From assembly GCF_963558545.1 (NCBI RefSeq), contig NZ_CAUWHO010000054.1:1-14067 (forward strand): a stretch of 14,067 bases of DNA, written 5' to 3'. The translations under genes were made by a program, and so were the position numbers. Of the stretch, positions 1 through 6,258 are shown in pieces. Below the pieces are notes generated by a model. The model was not told where the DNA came from and did not search any database. It worked only from the letters and a program-made list of their open reading frames with translations. This stretch comes from Tyzzerella sp963558545. Its GTDB lineage: Bacteria; Bacillota; Clostridia; Lachnospirales; CAG-274. Every line of letters starts with the position of its first letter. Within the stretch, counting starts at the first letter, position 1.

Positions 1-38
1 AAATTTTATATATTTTTTTAAAATTATTTAATCAAAAA

Positions 39-67
39 TAGACTAATATACTTATATATGATAAAAT
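39..67 (+). promoter_or_regulatory. Possible sigma-A promoter for the AraC-type regulator gene
   Basis: TAGACT (39-44), 17 bases, then TAAAAT (62-67) preceded by TGA, resembling an extended -10. Transcription from it would start near 74, almost on the ribosome binding site, giving a very short leader. A second candidate -10, TATACT at 47-52, would give a leader of about 30 bases but has only a poor -35. In such AT-rich DNA either match could arise by chance. Confidence 0.3.
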
Positions 68-88
68 ATAAAAAAGGAGCGTGAAAAA

Positions 89-1687
89 ATGTTTAATGTA
101 ATAATAGCAGATTTAGAGCAATCACACACTCTTGGCATAAAATCTTATATAGATACAAATTTTTTACAATTTAAAATAAAAAATACTTTTTCAAATGAAA
201 AGGATTTTTATAAATATATAAAAAATAATTCTATAGACCTTATAATAATGGAAATAAGGTTTTTAGGATTAGAATTTTTTAAAAAAATGAGTGAAATTAC
301 ATCTTTATACAAAGATGTAAAGTTTATTGTGTATGGCTCTGTGTCAGACATTAACTATCTAGAAAAAGCACTAGAACTAGGTGCTGTATCTTATACAATA
401 AGACCTGTAAAACCTGTGGACTTAAACAAATGTTTAAGTGCTTATCTAGACTACATAAGGGTTAAAGAAACCTTAATAAAAGAAGAAAAATTATTATCAA
501 TAGAATATGTTCAAAACTTTAAACTATTTGAAGATAAATTTTTATCTGTTTTAATAAACGAAAGTATATTTGATAAAGACGAAATAAAAGAAAGCCTTGA
601 ATATTTTAATATTAATATAACACCTCCTTATACAGTTGCTGTATTTAGGATAGATTCTTTTAGAAAACACATTATAAATAAATCGCAAAAAGAAAAACAT
701 ATTACAATATTTAAGCTTTTAAAAATTATAAATTCTAATATTTATAATGCAAAGGCTTTTATTAACCTTTTTAATGAGATAGTTATAATATTAGGTGGCG
801 AAAATGAGATAGAAACTGTTTTAGATAATATGACTAATATAAAACAACAAATAAAGCAAGAAACAGATATATCCGTTTCTTGTGGGCTTGGTAGAACATA
901 TGAACAATTAGACAGAATACACACATCTTTTTTAGAAGCAACAACAGCTCTTAGGTATCGCTGTATAGTTGGCTATAATTCTATTATAGCAATAGAATAT
1001 GTAGAGCCAGAAAATACATTTACGGCCACTTACCCTTATGAAAGAGAACGTCTTTTGGTGTATACTTCTGTTATTGGAGAATATGAATATTGTTTAAAAT
1101 TGCTAAATGAAATATTTGAACAAATAAATTTATACAAACATAAATTTGAAGAAATACTCCCTCAAATTATTATGTCTATTCTTATATCTATAAATAGGAA
1201 TGCTTTTGAACAAGGGTTAAAAATAAAGCCTATTAACAATTTTTTTGACACATCTAAAGTTTTTTCTTTAAAAACAACAAATGATGCACACATATTTTTA
1301 AAAGATAACCTAAAAATATTTTGTGAATATATAAATGATTTTAGAAAAAATATAGAAGATGAAGTGTTTGAAAATGCTATCAAATATATAAACGAAAATT
1401 ACTTTAAAAATATAAATTATAAAAATTTAAGCAGACAATTTAACTACAATATTAAATATTTTAAACAAATATTTGAAAAAAGAACAGAAAAACATTTAGA
1501 CGAATATATAACTAGAATTAGAATAGACAAAGCTAAAGAACTAATCTTAACAACAAATTTAACAGATGATATAGTAGCTTTAAAAATAGGCTATGAAGAT
1601 GTTAATGTTTTTAGGCAAACATTTAAAAGATTAGAAGGAATATTAGCAGGAGATTTTAGGTATATAAATAAAGACTTAAAAAAATAA
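89..1687 (+). CDS. AraC-family response regulator with a degenerate (pseudo-)receiver domain
   Basis: Cytoplasmic transcription regulator of 532 residues in the YesN-like layout: an N-terminal receiver-like domain (about 1-120), a middle GGDEF/PucR-like region (about 170-310, including the stretch SCGLGRTYEQL) and a C-terminal AraC double helix-turn-helix (about 425-530, with IRIDKAKELIL and a second helix pair around IGYEDVNVF). The receiver fold is recognisable but its chemistry is not. The phospho-acceptor Asp is Glu55 in LIIMEIRF, the acidic pair is D8-L9, the switch Thr aligns with Gly83, and the conserved Lys before Pro is Arg105. Known receivers need Asp and Lys for phosphotransfer, so I infer phosphorylation-independent control. 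No sensor kinase gene lies beside it in the window. The ATG follows AAGGAG (74-79) by nine bases. mtaB begins 33 bases downstream with no terminator between, so co-transcription is possible. The target genes cannot be read from the sequence. Confidence 0.9.
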   Translation: MFNVIIADLEQSHTLGIKSYIDTNFLQFKIKNTFSNEKDFYKYIKNNSIDLIIMEIRFLGLEFFKKMSEITSLYKDVKFIVYGSVSDINYLEKALELGAVSYTIRPVKPVDLNKCLSAYLDYIRVKETLIKEEKLLSIEYVQNFKLFEDKFLSVLINESIFDKDEIKESLEYFNINITPPYTVAVFRIDSFRKHIINKSQKEKHITIFKLLKIINSNIYNAKAFINLFNEIVIILGGENEIETVLDNMTNIKQQIKQETDISVSCGLGRTYEQLDRIHTSFLEATTALRYRCIVGYNSIIAIEYVEPENTFTATYPYERERLLVYTSVIGEYEYCLKLLNEIFEQINLYKHKFEEILPQIIMSILISINRNAFEQGLKIKPINNFFDTSKVFSLKTTNDAHIFLKDNLKIFCEYINDFRKNIEDEVFENAIKYINENYFKNINYKNLSRQFNYNIKYFKQIFEKRTEKHLDEYITRIRIDKAKELILTTNLTDDIVALKIGYEDVNVFRQTFKRLEGILAGDFRYINKDLKK

Positions 1688-1720
1688 ACTTTAACATACA
1701 AAATAGAAAGAGGAAATTTT

Positions 1721-3031
1721 ATGAAATTAAACAGAATAGCATTTACAACTCTTGGTTGTAAAGTAAATTTATACGATACAGAAGCTATGATAGAACTTTT
1801 TGAAAAGGAAGGTTACACATTAGTAAATTTTGATTCTGAGGCAGATATATATGTTATAAACACTTGCACTGTTACAAACTTAGGGGATAAAAAATCTAGA
1901 CAAATGATTAGAAGAGCAAAGTCATTAAATCCTGATAGTATAATTGTTGCTACTGGTTGTTATTCTCAAGTGGCCCCTGATGAAGTATCTAAAATAGAAG
2001 GTATAAATATTGTTATAGGTACAAAAAATAGACTTGAAATAGTAGAAACTGTTAAAAAATATCAACAAGAGCATAAAACAGATGTTTTAAACACAGTATC
2101 TGATATTATGAAAGAGCGTACTTTTGAGCCTTTATCTATAACAGAGCTAAAAGATAGAACAAGAGCATATTTAAAAATACAAGAGGGTTGTAACCGTTTT
2201 TGTACATATTGTATAATACCATTTGCTAGAGGTCCTGTAAGGAGCCGTAAACCAGAAGATGTTATAGAAGAAGTAGAAAAACTAGCTAAAAATGGCTTTA
2301 AAGAAATAGTATTAACTGGTATACATATACTTTCTTATGGATTTGACTTAAAAAATACTAATTTTATAGATATAATTAAAAAAGTACACAACGTAGAAGG
2401 TATAGAACGTATACGTTTTAGCTCAATAGAACCTCTTGTTATAACAGATGAATTTATAGAAGAGGTAAGCAAGCTACCTAAAGTATGTGACCATTATCAC
2501 CTATCTTTACAAAGTGGTTGTAACAACACATTAGCACGTATGAAAAGGCAATATACAAAAGAACAATACGAAGAGGCTTTAATAAAACTTAGAAAAGCCT
2601 TTCCTAATGTTGCTATTACAACAGATATGATTGTAGGTTTTCCTGGAGAAACTGAAGAAGATTTTATTGATAGTTATAACTTTGCTAAAAAAGTAAAAAT
2701 TTCAAAAATTCACGCTTTTCCATATTCTCCTAAAAAAGGTACTAAAGCTGCTCTTTTTGATAATCAAATATTAAATGATATAAAAAATAAACGTAACAAA
2801 GAAATGATTGCCCTTTCAAATTCTCTTAATATAGAATTTTTACAAAGTATGCTCAATAAAACTATGCCTGTATTATTTGAGAGAGAAAAAGAAAATGGTA
2901 TATATGAAGGACATACTACAAATTATATAACAGTTTCTGTAAAAAGTGACAAAAATATAGTAAATCAAATATTAAATGTAAAACTTACAGAAGTAATTAA
3001 AGAAGAAAATATGTTAGGTATTATTTGCTAA
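1721..3031 (+). CDS. mtaB: tRNA (N6-threonylcarbamoyladenosine(37)-C2)-methylthiotransferase MtaB
   Basis: Radical-SAM enzyme that adds a methylthio group to t6A37 of ANN-decoding tRNAs, giving ms2t6A next to the anticodon. At 436 residues it has the normal family length. The N-terminal methylthiotransferase domain carries the auxiliary cluster cysteines Cys13 (LGCKVN), Cys49 (NTCTVTN) and Cys80 (ATGCYSQ). The radical-SAM cluster motif CNRFCTYC gives Cys157, Cys161 and Cys164. A short TRAM-like RNA-binding tail occupies about 385-436. The LGCKVN...NTCTVTN signature fits the MtaB branch rather than MiaB or RimO; this assignment rests on family knowledge. The ATG is preceded by AGAGGA (1709-1714). 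All catalytic cysteines are present and the frame is intact. The hairpin at 3076-3114 may terminate the transcript. Confidence 0.95.
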   Translation: MKLNRIAFTTLGCKVNLYDTEAMIELFEKEGYTLVNFDSEADIYVINTCTVTNLGDKKSRQMIRRAKSLNPDSIIVATGCYSQVAPDEVSKIEGINIVIGTKNRLEIVETVKKYQQEHKTDVLNTVSDIMKERTFEPLSITELKDRTRAYLKIQEGCNRFCTYCIIPFARGPVRSRKPEDVIEEVEKLAKNGFKEIVLTGIHILSYGFDLKNTNFIDIIKKVHNVEGIERIRFSSIEPLVITDEFIEEVSKLPKVCDHYHLSLQSGCNNTLARMKRQYTKEQYEEALIKLRKAFPNVAITTDMIVGFPGETEEDFIDSYNFAKKVKISKIHAFPYSPKKGTKAALFDNQILNDIKNKRNKEMIALSNSLNIEFLQSMLNKTMPVLFEREKENGIYEGHTTNYITVSVKSDKNIVNQILNVKLTEVIKEENMLGIIC

Positions 3032-3075
3032 TAAAATAAATAAACAAATCTGTAAAAAATTTATAATATAAAAAT

Positions 3076-3114
3076 AAACCTCCTGTTGTAGAATTAAACT
3101 ATGATAGGAGGTTT
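3076..3114 (+). terminator. 16-pair hairpin: mtaB terminator or RBS-sequestering stem of an IS relic
   Basis: Arm 3076-3091 pairs with 3099-3114 without a bulge (16 pairs, three of them G-U) around a 7-base loop, AATTAAA. The run after it, TTTTATTAT (3112-3120), is a moderate U-tract, so it could end mtaB transcription. The descending arm contains AGGAGG (3106-3111), a perfect ribosome binding site seven bases before an ATG at 3119. In read-through RNA that site would be buried, a known way for insertion sequences to block transposase translation from outside transcripts. Both readings may hold. Confidence 0.6.
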
Positions 3115-3118
3115 TATT

Positions 3119-3190
3119 ATGCCAAGAAATTATAAACATATAAGTTGTTATTAAAATTAGCTTTTAAAATTTAAGAAAACAAGGCTTAAG
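3119..3190 (+). pseudogene. Decayed 5' end of an IS3-family-like transposase OrfA
   Basis: An AGGAGG site (3106-3111) leads into ATG at 3119 and eleven codons reading MPRNYKHISCY, then TAA at 3152. From memory this resembles the N-terminus of clostridial IS3-type OrfA proteins, which continue with a charged EKEI-LKLKEQGLT-like helix. Reading on in frame gives stop-N-stop-LLKFKKTRL. Single changes (GAA to TAA, GAG to TAG, CTT to TTT, GGG to AGG) would restore that helix. After about 3190 the resemblance is lost. No terminal inverted repeats or target duplication could be identified. An alternative is a chance 11-codon open frame beside a terminator. The family call is recollection, not a search result. 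Confidence 0.42.
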
Positions 3191-3306
3191 CAAAATAAGA
3201 AATTTTTTATAATGTATGTATATATGGGTAAATTTTAATAAATATTATTACTAAAATTAATTTAAAGTTACTATCTTTTACTTTGATATTTTACAACTAT
3301 ATTTTA

Positions 3307-3340
3307 CTTTTTAAAAATTTTATAATTATTTTTTAAAAAG
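3307..3340. repeat. AT-rich inverted repeat upstream of the ireB promoter
   Basis: CTTTTTAAAAA (3307-3317) is repeated as its exact complement TTTTTAAAAAG (3330-3340) around a 12-base spacer. The core TTTTTAAAAA is itself palindromic, so two similar sites lie about two helical turns apart, ending four bases before the predicted -35. It could be an operator-like site, a weak terminator or simply AT-rich composition. The single G-C pair makes a stable RNA hairpin doubtful. Confidence 0.35.
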
Positions 3341-3343
3341 TAA

Positions 3344-3372
3344 TTGCAATACAGGCTAATTTATATTATTAT
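3344..3372 (+). promoter_or_regulatory. Predicted sigma-A promoter for the ireB-ruvX-DUF1292-RNase J unit
   Basis: TTGCAA (3344-3349), a 17-base spacer and TATTAT (3367-3372). Transcription would start near 3379, giving a leader of about 50 bases before ireB. Spacing is optimal and both hexamers are close to consensus. It is the best match in the gap. Confidence 0.5.
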
Positions 3373-3427
3373 TATTACAGTAAGTAATGTTCGGGTTTAT
3401 TTATATTTATTTTTAGGAGGTGCTTTT

Positions 3428-3691
3428 ATGAGCGAAAAGGAGTTATCATTAACTCAAAAATTTGATGCTTACCAACCAAATGAAAAAACAAAAGTTGATT
3501 TTATGCTTACAGATATTAAAAATGCTATGCTAGAAAAGGGTTATAATCCTGTTAGCCAAATAGTAGGTTATATATTATCAGGCGACCCTACTTATATTAC
3601 TAGCCATAAAGGTGCTAGAAGTAATATTAGCAAAATAGAGCGAAACGAACTTTTAGAAGAAATTGTTAAAAGCTACCTAAATAGCTTATAA
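3428..3691 (+). CDS. ireB: IreB family regulatory phosphoprotein (UPF0297/DUF965, YrzL-like)
   Basis: Small cytoplasmic protein of 87 residues, matching the family length of about 85-90. In Enterococcus faecalis, IreB is a substrate of the PASTA Ser/Thr kinase IreK and dampens cephalosporin resistance. Its role here is inferred from that. The family core is clear: EKGYNP (about 38-43) followed by QIVGYILSGDPTYITSHKGA and an RNEL...YL C-terminal helix. The enterococcal protein is phosphorylated on N-terminal threonines; here the corresponding stretch is SLTQKF, with Ser7 and Thr9 as candidates. I chose ATG 3428 because AGGAGG (3415-3420) lies seven bases upstream. A longer in-frame reading from 3344 adds an unrelated hydrophobic extension over the promoter. 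ruvX starts 17 bases downstream, as in the Bacillus yrzL-yrrK-yrzB order. No kinase gene is in the window. Confidence 0.92.
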   Translation: MSEKELSLTQKFDAYQPNEKTKVDFMLTDIKNAMLEKGYNPVSQIVGYILSGDPTYITSHKGARSNISKIERNELLEEIVKSYLNSL

Positions 3692-3708
3692 TTTTTAGGA
3701 GATTAAAC

Positions 3709-4143
3709 GTGAGAATATTAGGCCTAGATTTTGGACAAAAAACTATTGGTGTTGCCATAAGCGACCCTTTTGGTTGGACTGCACAAGGTGTAGAAATTAT
3801 ACGCCGTGATAAAGAAGAAAGTATCAATAAAAGTATTGAACGAATCGGACAAATTATTAAAGAATATAGTGTTGAAAAAATAGTTTTGGGGTATCCTAAA
3901 AATATGAACAACACAATAGGTGAAAGAGGCGAAAAAACAGAAGCTTTCAAACAAAAGCTAGAGAAAACCTTTAATAACGTAGAGGTTATTCTTTGGGACG
4001 AAAGGCTTAGCACAGTAGGTGCAGAGAGAAGCCTTTTAGAAGCAGATTTAAGCCGTAAAAAACGTAAAAACGTTATTGATAAAATGGCTGCTGTTTTTAT
4101 TTTACAAGGCTATTTAGACTGTAATGGAAAGACTCTTTGTTAA
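3709..4143 (+). CDS. ruvX: RuvX/YqgF family RNase H-fold nuclease
   Basis: RNase H-like protein of 144 residues, the usual size. The family is called putative pre-16S rRNA nuclease or Holliday junction resolvase RuvX, and the true substrate in this lineage is not settled by sequence. The strand-1 motif LGLDFGQKTIGVAISD carries Asp7. It is followed by VLGYPKNMNNTIGERGE (about 59-75), WDERLST with Asp97 and Glu98, and IDKMAA with Asp124. The acidic residues expected for metal binding are therefore present. It starts with GTG at 3709, preceded by TTAGGAGA (3695-3702). It lies between ireB and the DUF1292 gene with short gaps of 17 bases each, so it is almost certainly co-transcribed. Confidence 0.93.
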   Translation: MRILGLDFGQKTIGVAISDPFGWTAQGVEIIRRDKEESINKSIERIGQIIKEYSVEKIVLGYPKNMNNTIGERGEKTEAFKQKLEKTFNNVEVILWDERLSTVGAERSLLEADLSRKKRKNVIDKMAAVFILQGYLDCNGKTLC

Positions 4144-4160
4144 TAAGAAAGGGGTAAATT

Positions 4161-4469
4161 ATGCAAGAAGAATTTGATAATGTTTTATGTGATATGGAAG
4201 ATACTTACGATGTAATATCTATTACATCTGATGATGGTGATATTATAGACTGTTTTGTTATAGATGGTATTTTAGATAATAATACCCAGTATTTATTAGT
4301 TGTTGCTTGTGATGATTTTGAAAAAGATGAAGCAGAAGCATTTATTTTAAAGCAGGTAGGAGAAGATGCCCAGGAGGCTATTTATATGCCGGTTGAAGAT
4401 AATAACGAATACAATAGAATATTAATACTTTTACAAGAAAATGAAACTGACTATGAAATGGAATTTTAA
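4161..4469 (+). CDS. DUF1292 domain protein (YrzB-like)
   Basis: Uncharacterised cytoplasmic protein of 102 residues, strongly acidic, with many Asp and Glu and no membrane segment. The DUF1292 pattern is visible: an N-terminal TSDDGDIIDCFVIDG (about 22-36), a strand pair QYLLVVACDD and a C-terminal strand IYMPVEDNNEYNRI. In Bacillus this gene (yrzB) follows yrrK (ruvX), and the same order here supports the call. No enzymatic residues are recognisable and its function is unknown. ATG 4161 follows AAAGGGG (4148-4154) by six bases. No terminator hairpin was found in the 66 bases before the RNase J gene, so read-through is likely. Confidence 0.88.
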   Translation: MQEEFDNVLCDMEDTYDVISITSDDGDIIDCFVIDGILDNNTQYLLVVACDDFEKDEAEAFILKQVGEDAQEAIYMPVEDNNEYNRILILLQENETDYEMEF

Positions 4470-4535
4470 TAAAATTTATTATATATTTTTAGAACTTACT
4501 TACTCACACAATATATATATAATGGAGGTGTAAAT

Positions 4536-6209
4536 TTGGCTGTAAAAAATGCAAAATTAAAAGTTATCCCTCTTGGTGGTCTTCAAGAGATAGGTAAAAA
4601 TATAACAGCTTTTGAAATTAATGATGAAATAATAGTTGTAGACTGTGGCGTAGCTTTTCCTGAAGATGATATGCTTGGTATAGACCTTGTTATACCAGAT
4701 TTTTCATATCTTATAAAAAACAGAGAAAAGGTAAAAGGTGTTGTTTTAACACACGGACACGAAGACCATATAGGTGCTTTACCTTATTTTTTAAAAGAAC
4801 TTAACGTACCTATATATGGTACTAAACTTACAATTGGTTTGGTAGAAAATAAATTAAAAGAACATAACATATTAAACAAAGTAAATAGAGTATGTGTATC
4901 TGCTGGAGATACTATAAAACTAGGCAATAGCTTTAAAGTTGAATTTATTAGAGTAACTCATAGTATTGCAGATTCTTGTGCATTAGCTATATATACACCA
5001 GCTGGTGCTGTTGTACACTCTGGAGATTTTAAAATAGACCACACTCCTATACAAGGAGATTCTATTGACCTTCAAAGGTTTGCACAAATTGGTAAAAAAG
5101 GTGTTTTACTATTTATGTGTGAAAGTACAAATGTTGAGTTAAAAGGCTTTACTATGAGCGAACGTAGCGTTGGTGTTATATTAGAAGAAATATTTGCAGA
5201 ATCTTTAACTCAAAGAATAATGGTTGCTACATTTTCTTCTAACATACATCGTATACAACAAGTTATAAACTGTGCTGTAAAATATAAAAGAAAAGTAGCT
5301 ATTATAGGCCGTAGTATGAACAATGTTGTAAAAACAGCTTGTGAGCTTGGATATTTAGATGTTCCTAAAAAAGTGTTTATAGATGCTAGTACTATTAAAA
5401 ATTATACCGATGATAAGCTTGTAATAATAATGACTGGTAGTCAAGGTGAAACTATGTCTGCCCTTTCTAGAATATCTCAAAATGACCATAAACAAGTAGA
5501 AATTAAACCACGTGATAAAGTTATTATTAGTGCATCACCTATTCCAGGTAATGAAAAAAATGTTTATCGTGTTATAAATGAACTTCTTAAAAAAGAAGCT
5601 GAGGTTATATATGAGGGCTTAAAAGATGTCCACGTTTCTGGACATGCTAGACAAGAAGAAATAAAAATTTTACACTCACTTATTAAACCTAAATTTTTTA
5701 TGCCTATCCACGGAGAATTTAAACACCTTAGGTCACATTCTAATTTAGCTATAGAACTTGGTATGGACAAAAATAACGTATTTGTATTACAAACTGGTGA
5801 AATATTAGAGGTTGGGCGTGATGGTGCTAAAATATCAGGTTCTGTACAATCTGGCCAAGTTTTAGTTGATGGTCTTGGTGTTGGAGATGTTGGAAATATT
5901 GTTTTAAGAGATAGAAAGCATCTTTCTCAAGATGGATTAATGATAGTTGTTGTGTCTATGGATAGAGCAGAAGGTACTTTATTATCTGGCCCAGATATTA
6001 TATCTCGTGGTTTTGTATATGTTAGAGAATCTGAATATTTAATATCTGATGCTAAAAATGTTGTAAGAAATGCCCTTTTATCTTGTGAAGGTAAACAAAT
6101 TAGTGAATGGGCTTATATAAAAACTTTAATAAAAGAAACTTTAAGAGATTTCTTATGGCAAAAAACAAAAAGAAGTCCTATGATTTTACCAATAATAATG
6201 GAAATATAA
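4536..6209 (+). CDS. rnj: Ribonuclease J (metallo-beta-lactamase / beta-CASP RNase)
   Basis: Endoribonuclease and 5'-to-3' exoribonuclease for mRNA turnover and rRNA maturation, acting in the cytoplasm. Its 557 residues equal the family norm. The metallo-beta-lactamase core shows HGHEDH (73-78), His142 in VTHSIADS and Asp164 in HSGDFKIDHT. The beta-CASP insert covers about 200-365, with ATFSSNIHRI and GRSMNN. HVSGHA (His370) and MPIHGEF (His392) complete the metal site and 5'-phosphate pocket. A C-terminal domain follows to 557. Whether it is the J1 or J2 paralog cannot be read from the sequence alone. The start is TTG at 4536, chosen because GGAGGTG (4524-4530) lies five bases upstream and the family N-terminus (KLKVIPLGGLQEIGKN) follows. 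The transcript ends at the hairpin 6208-6234, opposite a convergent RNA helicase gene. Confidence 0.95.
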   Translation: MAVKNAKLKVIPLGGLQEIGKNITAFEINDEIIVVDCGVAFPEDDMLGIDLVIPDFSYLIKNREKVKGVVLTHGHEDHIGALPYFLKELNVPIYGTKLTIGLVENKLKEHNILNKVNRVCVSAGDTIKLGNSFKVEFIRVTHSIADSCALAIYTPAGAVVHSGDFKIDHTPIQGDSIDLQRFAQIGKKGVLLFMCESTNVELKGFTMSERSVGVILEEIFAESLTQRIMVATFSSNIHRIQQVINCAVKYKRKVAIIGRSMNNVVKTACELGYLDVPKKVFIDASTIKNYTDDKLVIIMTGSQGETMSALSRISQNDHKQVEIKPRDKVIISASPIPGNEKNVYRVINELLKKEAEVIYEGLKDVHVSGHARQEEIKILHSLIKPKFFMPIHGEFKHLRSHSNLAIELGMDKNNVFVLQTGEILEVGRDGAKISGSVQSGQVLVDGLGVGDVGNIVLRDRKHLSQDGLMIVVVSMDRAEGTLLSGPDIISRGFVYVRESEYLISDAKNVVRNALLSCEGKQISEWAYIKTLIKETLRDFLWQKTKRSPMILPIIMEI

Positions 6210-6234
6210 AAAGAAGGCTAATAGCCTTCTTTTT
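6208..6234. terminator. Bidirectional terminator between the RNase J gene and the RNA helicase gene
   Basis: An 11-pair stem (6208-6218 with 6224-6234) around loop TAATA, with GAAGGC/GCCTTC at its top. It is flanked by an A-run on one side and a T-run on the other. It therefore works as an intrinsic terminator for the plus-strand RNase J gene and, read in reverse, for the minus-strand helicase whose stop lies at 6259. It begins within the last base pair of the RNase J stop codon. Confidence 0.88.
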
Positions 6235-6258
6235 ATATTAAGTACAGTTAATATTTAG

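Larger units (their letters stand above)
3032..3427. other. 396-base intergenic region between mtaB and ireB
   Basis: No intact gene was found. In order it contains a 16-pair hairpin (3076-3114), a decayed transposase-like leader (3119-about 3190), a featureless AT-rich stretch (about 3191-3306), an AT-rich palindrome (3307-3340) and the ireB promoter (3344-3372). I saw no T-box, riboswitch or tRNA-like fold. Reading ireB from an upstream in-frame start codon at 3344 was rejected, because the family N-terminus begins at 3428. Confidence 0.7.

Noticed and set aside
3344..3427. N-terminal extension of IreB from an upstream in-frame start
   Set aside because: It reads as a hydrophobic stretch overlapping the predicted promoter and leader. 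AGGAGG at 3415-3420 and the family N-terminus both mark ATG 3428.
4518..4523. TATAAT box before the RNase J gene
   Set aside because: It abuts the ribosome binding site; transcription would start within about six bases of the TTG. It is part of an AT repeat (4511-4523) and lacks a matching -35.
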